Source: Onishia niordana (GTDB taxonomy: Bacteria > Pseudomonadota > Gammaproteobacteria > Pseudomonadales > Halomonadaceae). Taken from it: DNA of 64,000 bases. The translations under genes were made by a program, and so were the position numbers. Of the stretch, positions 49,116-57,268 are shown in pieces. How positions within the stretch are numbered: the first letter of the stretch is position 1; each line of letters opens with the position of its first letter. Location of the stretch: contig NZ_SDSD01000003.1 in the NCBI RefSeq assembly GCF_004798965.1, positions 419,454-483,453 of the forward strand, in the 5' to 3' direction. The notes beneath the pieces were generated by a model. The model saw only the letters and a program-made list of their open reading frames with translations. It did no database searches and was not told where the DNA came from.

Positions 49116-50413
49116 GGCGAGACCTCCTCACCGCCGCTCGCCTCCGACGCGTTGCCATCATCGACCAGCAAACCATCGACAGCGTTAGGCAGATGGGTTG
49201 TCACCACGCGCTGGCCGGTCGCCAGATTTGCCCCTTCCACCAGTAACCAACGCTCCCCCGCGCTCGCCTGTGTTTCATCCGACATTGAGTCAGACACGAC
49301 TGTCTCACCAAGGACCGTGACGTGCCTTCGTTCGAGCCGATTTTCATCGATGAGATAAAGCGTATCGTTGCCGTATAGGCTGCTGTAGGGAACAGCCAAC
49401 GTATCCGCAACCGGGGGCAACTCGAGCAGCACGGATAACATGCTACCGGGACGTACCAAGCCGCTCCCGCTGGCAACCGACGGTTCTGCAGCAATCGAGA
49501 GGATGGCCTCGGTACCGGCAGGCTCGCCCTCGCCGGCCAGGCGCTCCAGGTGCAAGTCGATCTCTCGCTCAGGCACTTGTGCACGAAGGGACAGCCCGTC
49601 TCGCAGCGCCAACACTATCTCGTCCTGATACCGGTTAGGCACCCGCGCTCTTAGCTCAAGCCCGGCCACGGGGTAGACACTCAACAAGTCCGCCCCACTG
49701 GCAACGCGATCACCAGGTGCCACCTCAACACGGGTTATCACACCATCGAAGGGGGCCGTCACACGGCTACGCTCGGCATCTCGGTTTGCGGCAGCAAGCT
49801 CCGCCTGCGCTCGATCGAGCTGGGCCTCGAGGCGATCAAGACGCGTCGGGTGCTCGGCGAGAGCACGCTGACGGTTGGTGATGGTCAGCTGAGCTTGATC
49901 TTCCCCATCACGGGCATCATCAAGCTCGGACTGGGAAAGCAGGTTGCGAGATGCCAGCGAACGCGCACGCTCTAACCGGCGCTGAGCATTGCCGAGTATC
50001 GCCTGCTCACGCGAAAGAGCCTGCTGATCATTAGCATAGCGGATGCCCTCGCTCTCGATCTGCGCCTTGAGGTCTGCGACCTCGGCGCGGGCCTGTGTAA
50101 GCGGCGGCTGAACATCGGCCGCGTCGAGGGCCACCAGCAATTCCCCCTTAGCCACACGCTGCCCGTCGTGCACCGGGCGCGACGCGATCCGACCCGACAG
50201 AGGCGCAGTCGCGGTAATCAAGTCGGGCGCCACCACGTTTCCGTAGAGCGGCACGACGGGGCGATGCTCACCCAGTTCCACGGGCATTGATGCCACGCGC
50301 CAGCTACGTTCTTCGGCAGTTACATCGACCGGAGCCGGCGCCGTCATTTTGAGGGAGAAAAATACCACCCCCCCTAGCGCGAGAATCAGCAAGGGAATGA
50401 TTCGCTTCAACAC
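49112..50413 (-). CDS. RND efflux pump periplasmic adaptor subunit
   Basis: 433 residues. An N-terminal anchor (4-22), a lipoyl part (about 60-100, PLSGRIASRPVHDGQRVAKG), a coiled hairpin with heptads (about 105-215), then beta-barrel domains (VTAPFDGVITRVEVAPGDRV). It bridges the permease to an outer-membrane channel. It is the first gene of a two-gene operon. No regulator is adjacent. Confidence 0.88.
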   Translation of the reverse strand: MLKRIIPLLILALGGVVFFSLKMTAPAPVDVTAEERSWRVASMPVELGEHRPVVPLYGNVVAPDLITATAPLSGRIASRPVHDGQRVAKGELLVALDAADVQPPLTQARAEVADLKAQIESEGIRYANDQQALSREQAILGNAQRRLERARSLASRNLLSQSELDDARDGEDQAQLTITNRQRALAEHPTRLDRLEAQLDRAQAELAAANRDAERSRVTAPFDGVITRVEVAPGDRVASGADLLSVYPVAGLELRARVPNRYQDEIVLALRDGLSLRAQVPEREIDLHLERLAGEGEPAGTEAILSIAAEPSVASGSGLVRPGSMLSVLLELPPVADTLAVPYSSLYGNDTLYLIDENRLERRHVTVLGETVVSDSMSDETQASAGERWLLVEGANLATGQRVVTTHLPNAVDGLLVDDGNASEASGGEEVSP

Positions 50414-50993
50414 GGGGCCCCCATCGAGCCGGCTATATCATGGTGAGATCATACAGCCTATCGCCGTCTCCCGCGCAGGGACACTGACCTCAATCAACAT
50501 CCACTCAACCTGGGAGCCGAGGAAGCGGGCCTCACATTTCTAGCCCCCTTTACTAGGCTTTGTCTGAAAAGTCGACGAGCGAAGGCCAGACAAGGCTAGA
50601 ATCGGCCGTAGATCGGCCAGTTCGCGACCTCTTGCAGCACGGTCATTCAAGTTGCCTTTTAAGCAGCCGATGAGGACAAAACAGTCTATTGATTGAGGTC
50701 CAGTAGAAGAGCGGCTTAACATAAAAGCGAGGCACCGCCACTGAGAAGATCATATATGAAAGAGGCTTCTCCGGTCATGACTTGCTGACGAAGCCCACAG
50801 GTGCCTATTCTTGGTTTTAAGGTAGGTAATAAGGAACTGGAGAAGTGACGCGACACGAGGCCGATGATAACTACATCCTCAGTTGCCGAAGATAGCGCAG
50901 GAAGCTTAGTAGAACGTTAGACAGCCCCAACATAGCTGCCCGCTTATGCTGGCTTAACGTCCTGAAAAATATAATTATTAACGAGGTTATGAC
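50414..50993. other. 580-bp intergenic stretch with possible IS scraps
   Basis: No convincing gene is seen. From 50556 the run GGCTTTGTCTGAAAAGTC looks like a transposon end, and a short open frame on the minus strand covers part of it. From 50870 the DNA becomes more AT-rich toward the small membrane protein gene. The region probably marks the start of accessory DNA. Confidence 0.5.
50556..50722. mobile_element. Possible insertion-sequence remnant
   Basis: GGCTTTGTCTGAAAAGTC at the left resembles ends of IS5-type elements as I recall them, and the minus-strand frame reads GRELADLRPILALSG followed by TFQTKP. No complete transposase and no second end can be identified. Confidence 0.3.
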
Positions 50994-51359
50994 ATGGAAC
51001 TACAGAAAGAGAATGAAGTCACTGGCGATGCTCCAGCCCTATTCATCAGCCCAAGCATTATGGGCTGGGGAATTGCTGCGATCATTGCTTCGTGCGTAAT
51101 GCTGACATTTAACACATCGACCATGGTAGTAGGAGCCGGTTTATTTGCAAAGATCATAGCAGGAGTGCTGGGCTCTGCACTGGGCGTCACGGGCGCTTTA
51201 GTTGGCGATATGCTTCGACTCTCTCTTAGGCCAAATATTGTGTTCACTAGCGGTGGAATCTATAGCCTATTCAGCACCAAGCTCTTCTGGTTACTTGGTC
51301 TTCAACTCCTAGGCCTCTTCATCGGTGTTGCCTTGGGATGCTCCCTAGTATTGGGCTAA
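50994..51359 (+). CDS. Small hypothetical membrane protein
   Basis: 121 residues with three hydrophobic helices (about 22-42, 45-72, 95-120) and a short acidic N-terminus. I do not recognise a family. Composition is more AT-rich than neighbours, and it is flanked by an IS-like scrap and a strong terminator, which suggests transfer. A clear ribosome site (AACGAGG) precedes the ATG at 50994. Confidence 0.6.
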   Translation: MELQKENEVTGDAPALFISPSIMGWGIAAIIASCVMLTFNTSTMVVGAGLFAKIIAGVLGSALGVTGALVGDMLRLSLRPNIVFTSGGIYSLFSTKLFWLLGLQLLGLFIGVALGCSLVLG

Positions 51360-51375
51360 AGCATATCAATAATAA

Positions 51376-51420
51376 GGGTAGAAACTTTTTCCTCCTTAAT
51401 TTCTACCCGTTTATTTTTCT
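51376..51420 (+). terminator. Terminator after the small membrane protein
   Basis: Perfect 9-bp stem GGGTAGAAA (51376-51384) and TTTCTACCC (51400-51408) followed by GTTTATTTTTCT. Confidence 0.9.
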
Positions 51421-51583
51421 GACCATACCTCGATAACCAAACGCACAGTAGTGATGAGAGGCTCTCCTATATGGAGACTGGGCCAACCTCCACCAAAGCA
51501 TCGTGGAAAAGAGACTGGACCAAGGCAACATGGCGCTTTTTACACCGCCTGCACCGGTCCAGCGGGCCGGCCAGGCGATCCGG

Positions 51584-51610
51584 TGTACATGAAATAGACA
51601 CAGGTGTACT
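51584..51610. promoter_or_regulatory. TGTAC operator pair upstream of the tetR gene
   Basis: TGTACAT at 51584-51590 and TGTACT at 51605-51610 start exactly 21 bp apart. The same half-site with the same spacing occurs in the divergent promoter region at 53216-53256, which points to this TetR protein as the binder. The pair lies about 60-90 bp before the gene. Confidence 0.5.
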
Positions 51611-51670
51611 CTGCAGGCTCTTCACTGCCTGCCCTCAAGGCAGTGCCCTGCGACCGGAGATGTCTTCTCG

Positions 51671-52324
51671 ATGCCTGCCACCGATGCTCAAGACACCAAA
51701 TGGAAAGGCTCCCGCGACGCCTGGCTGGACGCCGCCTTCGAGCTGCTGCTCGAGTCCGGTGTCGGCAGCGTGCGCATCCTGCCGCTGGCCAAGCGCCTCA
51801 AGGTCTCGCGCACCAGCTTCTACTGGTTCTTCAAGGACCGCGAGGCGCTGCTGGACGCCCTGATCGAGCGGTGGCGCGAGAAGAACACCCAGGGCCTGAT
51901 TCGCCAGGCCGAGGCCTATGCCGACAGCATCGTGGAAGCGATCCTCAACGTCTTCGATTGTTGGCTGGACCCTCAGTTGTTCGACTCACAGCTGGAGTTC
52001 GCGATCCGTAGCTGGGCCTTACAGTCGGACGAGGTGGCACAGCAGATCGATGCCGCCGACGACGCGCGCATCGAGGCGCTCACGCGCATGTTCGAGGCGC
52101 GAGGCTTTGACTCACTGGCCGCGAATGCGCGGGGACGCACCATCTACCTTACCCAGATCGGCTATATCACGATGAAGACCGACGAAGCGCTCGAGGTTCG
52201 CATGCGACGCATTCCCGCCTATGTCGAGATCTTCACCGGCCAGGCCCCGCAGACGCACGAACTTCGCCGCTTCCATGCCCGCCATGGTTACGCCCCCGGG
52301 CAGGGAGCCCAAGAGGGGGACTGA
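51671..52324 (+). CDS. TetR family regulator of the demethylase module
   Basis: 217 residues. The helix-turn-helix is at about residues 14-60 (WLDAAFELLLESGVGSVRIL and VSRTSFYWFFKDREALL). The C-terminal ligand domain is not similar to a named group. It is followed, convergently, by the ProC-like gene. The shared TGTACA half-sites in its own leader and in the proC-like/demethylase divergent region support local control. Ligand unknown; N-methylated proline or a related betaine is plausible. Confidence 0.78.
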   Translation: MPATDAQDTKWKGSRDAWLDAAFELLLESGVGSVRILPLAKRLKVSRTSFYWFFKDREALLDALIERWREKNTQGLIRQAEAYADSIVEAILNVFDCWLDPQLFDSQLEFAIRSWALQSDEVAQQIDAADDARIEALTRMFEARGFDSLAANARGRTIYLTQIGYITMKTDEALEVRMRRIPAYVEIFTGQAPQTHELRRFHARHGYAPGQGAQEGD

Positions 52325-52356
52325 TCTCCTCATCCGTACCGCCCCTCGACAGTGGC

Positions 52357-53157
52357 TCACGCCTTCCCCGGAGCTCGTGCGGCGGCATAAGCCGCCTCGA
52401 GCCCCCGGTGAACCACCCGCTCCATGCCCTCATCGATCATCGTCTGCAGCCCCTTCGCCGTGGTGCCGTCATAGGCGATCAACCGCTCCACCATCTCCCC
52501 CGGGTCCGTCTCCAGGCGTTCCAGCAGCAGGCAGCCGCCCACCAGGGTCTGCATGACGGCCTCGCGCGCCATGTCATCGGCTATCCCGTTCTGCCGAGCA
52601 TGGTCCAGCAACGATTGCGCCAGCAGGGCCGGATAGGCCGGCCCGGCGCCGCTGAGTGCCGTCAGATAATCGAGGTCGCGTTCTGCCGACACTTCTCTCG
52701 CCATGCCACAGCTCTCGAGCAATGCCTGGACGAATCGCCGGTCGGCACCGCCTACCTCTGGCGTGGCGAACCAGGGGAAGTAGGCCCGACGGATTTCCGC
52801 TGCGGCATTGGGCATGGCCCTGACCAGCCGACGACTCCCGATTTGCTGTGCTAAGGCCTGGCAAGACGTCATCGCAAGCAGGGAAACGACCAGCTTGTCA
52901 CCCACAGCGATGTCGAGGCTGGCCAGGTCCTGAGGGCGCACGGACAACACGATGATATCCGACCGCTCGACCAGTCCATGGTTGTCGCGAACACAGCGGA
53001 CCTCGGGCCAGTCGCGATAGACCTCGGCGTTGACGGAGCGCGACGAGACGATCAATTGCTCCGGGGGCAGGATGCCCTGTTCGAGCAACGATAATCCCAA
53101 CGAACGTCCCATCCAGCCCTGCCCCCCGATGATCCCCACCACGGTGGCTTCATGCAT
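52357..53157 (-). CDS. Pyrroline-5-carboxylate reductase-like protein
   Basis: 266 residues. The Rossmann start VGIIGGQGWMGRSLGLSLLE (residues 7-26) and the C-terminal ALSGAGPAYPALLAQSLLDH, with GGCLLLERLETDPGEM, match ProC, which forms proline with NAD(P)H. It is divergent from an N-methylproline-demethylase-like gene. Housekeeping proC would be elsewhere, so this copy may act on a related imine in the same pathway, which is inference. Confidence 0.8.
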   Translation of the reverse strand: MHEATVVGIIGGQGWMGRSLGLSLLEQGILPPEQLIVSSRSVNAEVYRDWPEVRCVRDNHGLVERSDIIVLSVRPQDLASLDIAVGDKLVVSLLAMTSCQALAQQIGSRRLVRAMPNAAAEIRRAYFPWFATPEVGGADRRFVQALLESCGMAREVSAERDLDYLTALSGAGPAYPALLAQSLLDHARQNGIADDMAREAVMQTLVGGCLLLERLETDPGEMVERLIAYDGTTAKGLQTMIDEGMERVVHRGLEAAYAAARAPGKA

Positions 53158-53215
53158 GGCATCCCCTCCTCCAGGTCAGGCGCCATCGTCGACCCGATGG
53201 CAGCCTCTCGACATA

Positions 53216-53256
53216 AATGTACACCTATGTACATTTGATAAACGAGTATGTACATT
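53216..53256. promoter_or_regulatory. Phased TGTACA sites in the divergent promoter
   Basis: AATGTACA (53216-53223) and TGTACATT (53228-53235) form a perfect palindrome around CCTA. A third TGTACATT is at 53249-53256. Successive TGTACA centres are 10 and 21 bp apart, that is, one and two helical turns. The TetR protein encoded at 51.7 kb is the likely binder. Confidence 0.65.
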
Positions 53257-53298
53257 CGCTCTGAATGCCGTCAAGCCAATAACAAGAGAGACTCGATC

Positions 53299-55335
53299 AT
53301 GGCAACTGATCCGCTGCTGACGCCCTTTCAGCTCAAGCACCTGACCCTGAAGAACCGGCTCATGATGACCTCGCATGAGCCCGCCTATCCCGAAGACGGG
53401 ATGCCCAAGGAGCTCTACCGTGCCTATCATGTCGAGCGCGCCAAGGCTGGCCTCGGTCTGACCATGACGGCCGGATCGGCGGCGGTGGCCAAGGACAGCC
53501 CGCCCGTCTTCAACAACATCCTAGCCTATAAGGACGAGGTGGTGCCCTGGATGCGCGAGCTGACCGAGGCCTGTCACGAGCACGGCACCGCGGTGATGAT
53601 CCAGCTGACCCACCTGGGCCGCCGCACGCGCTGGGACAAGGGAGACTGGCTGCCGGCGGTGTCGCCCTCGCACCGCCGCGAAGCCTCGCATCGCGCCTTT
53701 CCCAAGCAGATCGAGGGTTGGGACATCGAGCGCCTGGTTCGTGACTATGCCGACGCCGCCGAACGCATGCACGCCGCCGGCCTGGACGGCATCGAGCTGC
53801 AGGCTTATGGGCACCTGATGGATCAGTTCTGGTCGCCGCTGACCAATACTCTCGAGAGCCCCTATGGAGGCAGTCTCGACAATCGGCTGCGCTTCACCTT
53901 CGAGGTACTGCGCGCCATCCGCCAGCGAGTCGGCGAGGCGTTCATCGTCGGCGTGCGCTATACCGGCGACGAGATGCTGCCGGGTGGGCTCACGGCCAGC
54001 GATGGCATGGAAATCTCGCGCCGCCTGAAGGACAGCGGCCTGATCGACTTCCTGAACGTGGTGAAGGGGCATATCGACACCGACCCGGGGCTCACCGACG
54101 TCATCCCCATTCAGGGCATGCCCAGTGCCCCGCACCTGGATTTCGCCGGCGACATCCGTCGCGAGGTCGACTTCCCGACCTTCCACGGCGCCAAGATTCA
54201 GGATGTTGCCACCGCCCGCCATGCCATCGCCTCGGGCAAGGTCGACATGGTCGGCATGACCCGTGCCCACATGGCCGACCCGCATATCGTGCGCAAGATC
54301 ATGGAGGGTCGCGAAGAGGACATCCGCCCCTGTGTCGGCGCCAACTACTGCCTCGATCGCATCTATCAGGGCGGCGCGGCCTACTGTATTCACAACGCGG
54401 CCACCGGCCGGGAAACCACCATGCCCCACACCATCGCCAGGGCGGAGCGGCCGCGCCGGGTGGTGATCATCGGCGCCGGCCCCGCGGGGCTCGAGGCCGC
54501 ACGGGTCGCCGGCGAACGCGGTCATCGGGTCGTGGTGCTGGAAGCCGCCAGCGACGCCGGCGGGCAAGTGCTACTCACGGCGCAGAGCGAGCGCCGGCGC
54601 GAGATGATGGGCATCATCGACTGGCGACTGGCGCAGTGCGAGAAGCTCGGGGTCGAGATCCGCTACAACGTCTGGGCCGAGGTCGACGAGGTGCTTAAGG
54701 AGCAGCCGGACGTGGTGATCGTGGCCACCGGCGGCTTCCCCGCCGAAGACATGCCCGCGGTCGGCCATGAGCTCGTCGTCACCAGTTGGGACATCCTGTC
54801 CGGGCATGTCGCCCCGGGCAAGCGGGTGCTGCTGTTCGATGAGGCCGGCGACAACGCCGCCATGCAGGCCGCGGAGATCATCGCGGCTACCGGGGCCACA
54901 CTCGAGATCATGACGCCGGACCGCACCTTCTCGGCGGAGATCATGGCCATGAACCTGACGCCCTACATGCGCGCCCTGCAACGACCGAATGTCACCTTCA
55001 CGCCCACCTACCGGTTGTCATCCGTGCATCGCGACAACGGCGAATTGCTGGCCAAGATCTCGAGCGACTATCTGGACCTGGATCACGAGCGGCGTATCGA
55101 TCAGGTGGTGGTCAATTACGGCATCACGCCGATGGCCGACCTCTATTTCGACTTGAAAGCGCTCTCCCGCAATGGCGGCGAAGTCAACTATGACGATCTC
55201 ATCGTCGGACGCTCTCAATCAGTGACCCGGCATGCCGATGGCCAGTTCCAGCTGTTCCGGATCGGTGATGCCGTCGAGTCGCGAAATACCCATGCGGCCA
55301 TCTACGATGCCCTGCGCCTGGTTAAGGACCTGTGA
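53299..55335 (+). CDS. NADH:flavin oxidoreductase, N-methylproline demethylase-like (StcD/DgcA family)
   Basis: 678 residues. An old-yellow-enzyme FMN barrel (about 1-370) is followed by a Rossmann FAD/NAD domain (about 385-660; VVIIGAGPAGLEAARVAGER). The Fe-S loop reads CVGANYC and then AAYC; the second cysteine of the usual CxxCxxC is replaced by alanine. StcD demethylates N-methylproline and DgcA acts on dimethylglycine in a similar way. Next to a ProC-like gene, the proline-related role is favoured. ATG 53299 with AAGAGAG upstream gives exactly the family length. Confidence 0.8.
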   Translation: MATDPLLTPFQLKHLTLKNRLMMTSHEPAYPEDGMPKELYRAYHVERAKAGLGLTMTAGSAAVAKDSPPVFNNILAYKDEVVPWMRELTEACHEHGTAVMIQLTHLGRRTRWDKGDWLPAVSPSHRREASHRAFPKQIEGWDIERLVRDYADAAERMHAAGLDGIELQAYGHLMDQFWSPLTNTLESPYGGSLDNRLRFTFEVLRAIRQRVGEAFIVGVRYTGDEMLPGGLTASDGMEISRRLKDSGLIDFLNVVKGHIDTDPGLTDVIPIQGMPSAPHLDFAGDIRREVDFPTFHGAKIQDVATARHAIASGKVDMVGMTRAHMADPHIVRKIMEGREEDIRPCVGANYCLDRIYQGGAAYCIHNAATGRETTMPHTIARAERPRRVVIIGAGPAGLEAARVAGERGHRVVVLEAASDAGGQVLLTAQSERRREMMGIIDWRLAQCEKLGVEIRYNVWAEVDEVLKEQPDVVIVATGGFPAEDMPAVGHELVVTSWDILSGHVAPGKRVLLFDEAGDNAAMQAAEIIAATGATLEIMTPDRTFSAEIMAMNLTPYMRALQRPNVTFTPTYRLSSVHRDNGELLAKISSDYLDLDHERRIDQVVVNYGITPMADLYFDLKALSRNGGEVNYDDLIVGRSQSVTRHADGQFQLFRIGDAVESRNTHAAIYDALRLVKDL

Positions 55336-55433
55336 TCAAGTTATCGGAAGGGGGTAGTTCTTAAATCGGCAGGCCTTTCCCCTATTGGGCCCAACGACTA
55401 CTTGAGGTAGGCCTGTCTCTATCGCTCAGACAC

Positions 55434-55460
55434 AAAAAAGCCACCCGTAGGTGGCTTTTT
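55434..55460. terminator. Terminator beside the tRNA 3' remnant
   Basis: AAAAAAGCCACC (55434-55445) and GGTGGCTTTTT (55450-55460) form a short strong hairpin with A and T tracts on both sides. On the minus strand it follows the tRNA-like CCA end by 10 nt, as expected for a tRNA gene terminator. It also ends the demethylase transcript. Confidence 0.88.
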
Positions 55461-55470
55461 CGTACTGTGG

Positions 55471-55484
55471 TGGCGGAGGGACAG
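55471..55484 (-). other. Attachment-site candidate: 3' end of a tRNA gene (Ser-like)
   Basis: On the minus strand these 14 bases read CTGTCCCTCCGCCA: the end of a T stem, a 7-nt acceptor strand, discriminator G and CCA. The rest of a tRNA is absent. A G discriminator is typical of serine tRNA. Together with the terminator on one side and the integrase on the other, it marks the left end of an integrated element. Confidence 0.55.
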
Positions 55485-55603
55485 TCCGCTTGATTAGGCT
55501 TCAGAAACATCCAATAAAATATAATTACTCATTGTTTTAGCTTTATTTTTTTTAATCTCTGTCCAGCAAGATCCAAAGCCGTACCGACATTTCCAGAGTC
55601 AAA

Positions 55604-55633
55604 GTATGGGCCGGAGTATGGGCTAGGGTATGG
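55604..55633. repeat. Three 12-bp-spaced GTATGG repeats upstream of int
   Basis: GTATGG occurs at 55604, 55616 and 55628, exactly 12 bp apart, 32-62 bp before the integrase start. They are candidate arm-type binding sites for the integrase or an excision factor. Inference from position. Confidence 0.6.
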
Positions 55634-55665
55634 TACGCTAATCCTTCGACAACGAGGAGGCGGCC

Positions 55666-56865
55666 ATGGGCAAGCTCACCACACGTGGAGTACAGAAACT
55701 GGTCAGGGAGGCCAAGCCCGGGTTGACCAACGATGGTGAGGGCCTGTACCTCAAGATCGGCAAGAAAGGGGGAGCAAGCTGGATCTATCGGTTCCGGCGC
55801 AATGGCAAACTTCGCGACATGGGCCTTGGTAGCTATTCGGACGTCAGCCTTGCTGAAGCGCGAGCTCGTGCCGGCAAGAACCGTAGCCTCATCAAGGAAG
55901 GCCTTGATCCCCTTGAGGCCAAGGTAGAAGAAGAGCAAGTAGACGAGGCCACGCCCACCTTCACCAGCTGTGCCGCCCGCTACATCATGTCCCACCGCCG
56001 CAGCTGGCGGAACGCCAAGCACGCGCGGCAATGGGTCAGCACGTTGAAGGCCTACGCTCGACCGGTCATCGGAAACAAGCCTGTCGATGAGGTCACCACC
56101 CAAGACGTCCTGAAAATCCTGTCACCGATCTGGACCAGCAAGACCGAAACGGCCAAGCGCGTGCAAGGCCGGATTGAGAACGTCCTCGACTACGCCGCGG
56201 CGCACAACTACCGAGATCCTGTGAACCCGGCCCGCTGGCGTGGGCACCTCGACAAGCTGCTGGCCAAACCATCTAGGGTCAAGCAGGTAAGCCACCATCC
56301 GGCTATGCCCTATGATGATGTTGCCGCCTTCATGGCCGAGCTTCAGGGCTATACCAGCGTTTCCTCCAGGGCCCTGCAGTTCCTGATCCTGACAGCTACG
56401 CGCACTTCAGAGGTCCTGCGCGCTGATTGGCTGGAGCTCGACCTCAACAATCAAACCTGGACGATCCCAGCCGACAGAATGAAGGCACGCCGCGAACACC
56501 GTGTGCCGCTGTCACGGCAAGCGGTGGAGCTGCTGGCCCAGCTACCGCGAGTGAAGGGCAACTCCTATGTCTTCCCCGGAGCGCGCTACGGACGCCCTCT
56601 CTCCAATATGGCCATGCTGCAGCTGATGCGAGGCATCGGCTATGGTCAGGGTGGCGAACGGGGCGACTACGTGCCCCACGGCTTCCGCTCGAGCTTTCGC
56701 GATTGGACCGGCGAAGTCACCAGTTATCCTCGTGACGTCGCAGAAATGGCGCTGGCCCACACCATCGAGAACAAGGTGGAAGCGGCCTATCGCCGTGGAG
56801 ACCTCTTCAATAAGCGACGGGCCATGATGCAGAATTGGGCCGATTTCATCCTACCGCAGAGCTAG
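55666..56865 (+). CDS. int: P4-type tyrosine integrase of a genomic island
   Basis: 399 residues. An arm-binding N-terminal domain (residues 1-85, GKKGGASWIYRFRRNGKLRD) precedes a core-binding domain and the catalytic domain. Catalytic residues are visible: R in LTATRTSEV, H and R in PHGFRSSFRDW, H in ALAHTIEN and tyrosine in VEAAYRRGDLF. These integrases insert islands into tRNA genes, consistent with the tRNA 3' remnant 180 bp upstream. GAGGAGG precedes the ATG. Appears intact. Confidence 0.9.
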   Translation: MGKLTTRGVQKLVREAKPGLTNDGEGLYLKIGKKGGASWIYRFRRNGKLRDMGLGSYSDVSLAEARARAGKNRSLIKEGLDPLEAKVEEEQVDEATPTFTSCAARYIMSHRRSWRNAKHARQWVSTLKAYARPVIGNKPVDEVTTQDVLKILSPIWTSKTETAKRVQGRIENVLDYAAAHNYRDPVNPARWRGHLDKLLAKPSRVKQVSHHPAMPYDDVAAFMAELQGYTSVSSRALQFLILTATRTSEVLRADWLELDLNNQTWTIPADRMKARREHRVPLSRQAVELLAQLPRVKGNSYVFPGARYGRPLSNMAMLQLMRGIGYGQGGERGDYVPHGFRSSFRDWTGEVTSYPRDVAEMALAHTIENKVEAAYRRGDLFNKRRAMMQNWADFILPQS

Positions 56866-57066
56866 TAAGGACACTCTTGAAGTACTGAACACTCGGGCAT
56901 GGCGCATGTTTTGCTGTGGCAAGGCAGCCTGCAGGCCCTACAGCAGTATTTCTTGTTATCAAAGCGTTACAACAGGTAGCACACTTCATCGAGCGCTACG
57001 CTGACGAGCTGCATTCAAGACACTTCGAATCGCCCAGAGAGCTTTAGGAAACTATGTTGACTGACC

Positions 57067-57098
57067 GAGCCCGGCTTGTAAGGGGCGGGCTCTTCTAT
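57067..57098 (+). terminator. Terminator-like hairpin between int and the RNase H gene
   Basis: GAGCCCG (57067-57073) and CGGGCTC (57086-57092), followed by TTCTATT. It is the only feature in the 268 bp after the integrase that I can support. Confidence 0.6.
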
Positions 57099-57133
57099 TC
57101 CTGCATCAGAACATCACCGCCACGGAGCGCCGC

Positions 57134-57268
57134 ATGACAGCAAAGAAAGCCCCCAAATTCTATGTCGTTTGGGTCGGCCGGCAGACCGGGATCTTCACCA
57201 CACAAGAAGGCGACGACATCTGGCAGCGTGGCCTCGGCCCCTTCGGGCCGCACATCTCGGCGGAATAA
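57134..57268 (+). pseudogene. N-terminal fragment of RNase HI (hybrid-binding domain start)
   Basis: A 44-codon frame starting at ATG 57134 with GGAG upstream. KFYVVWVGRQTGIFTT matches the start of the viroplasmin-like hybrid-binding domain that often leads RNase HI. After that the frame leaves the family and stops at TAA 57266. The catalytic domain lies in another frame, so an indel has probably split the gene. Confidence 0.6.

Noticed and set aside
53521..54567. Open frame of 348 codons on the minus strand opposite the demethylase gene
   Set aside because: Antisense to an intact family member with full domains; low-complexity His, Gly and Ala composition typical of a shadow frame in GC-rich DNA.
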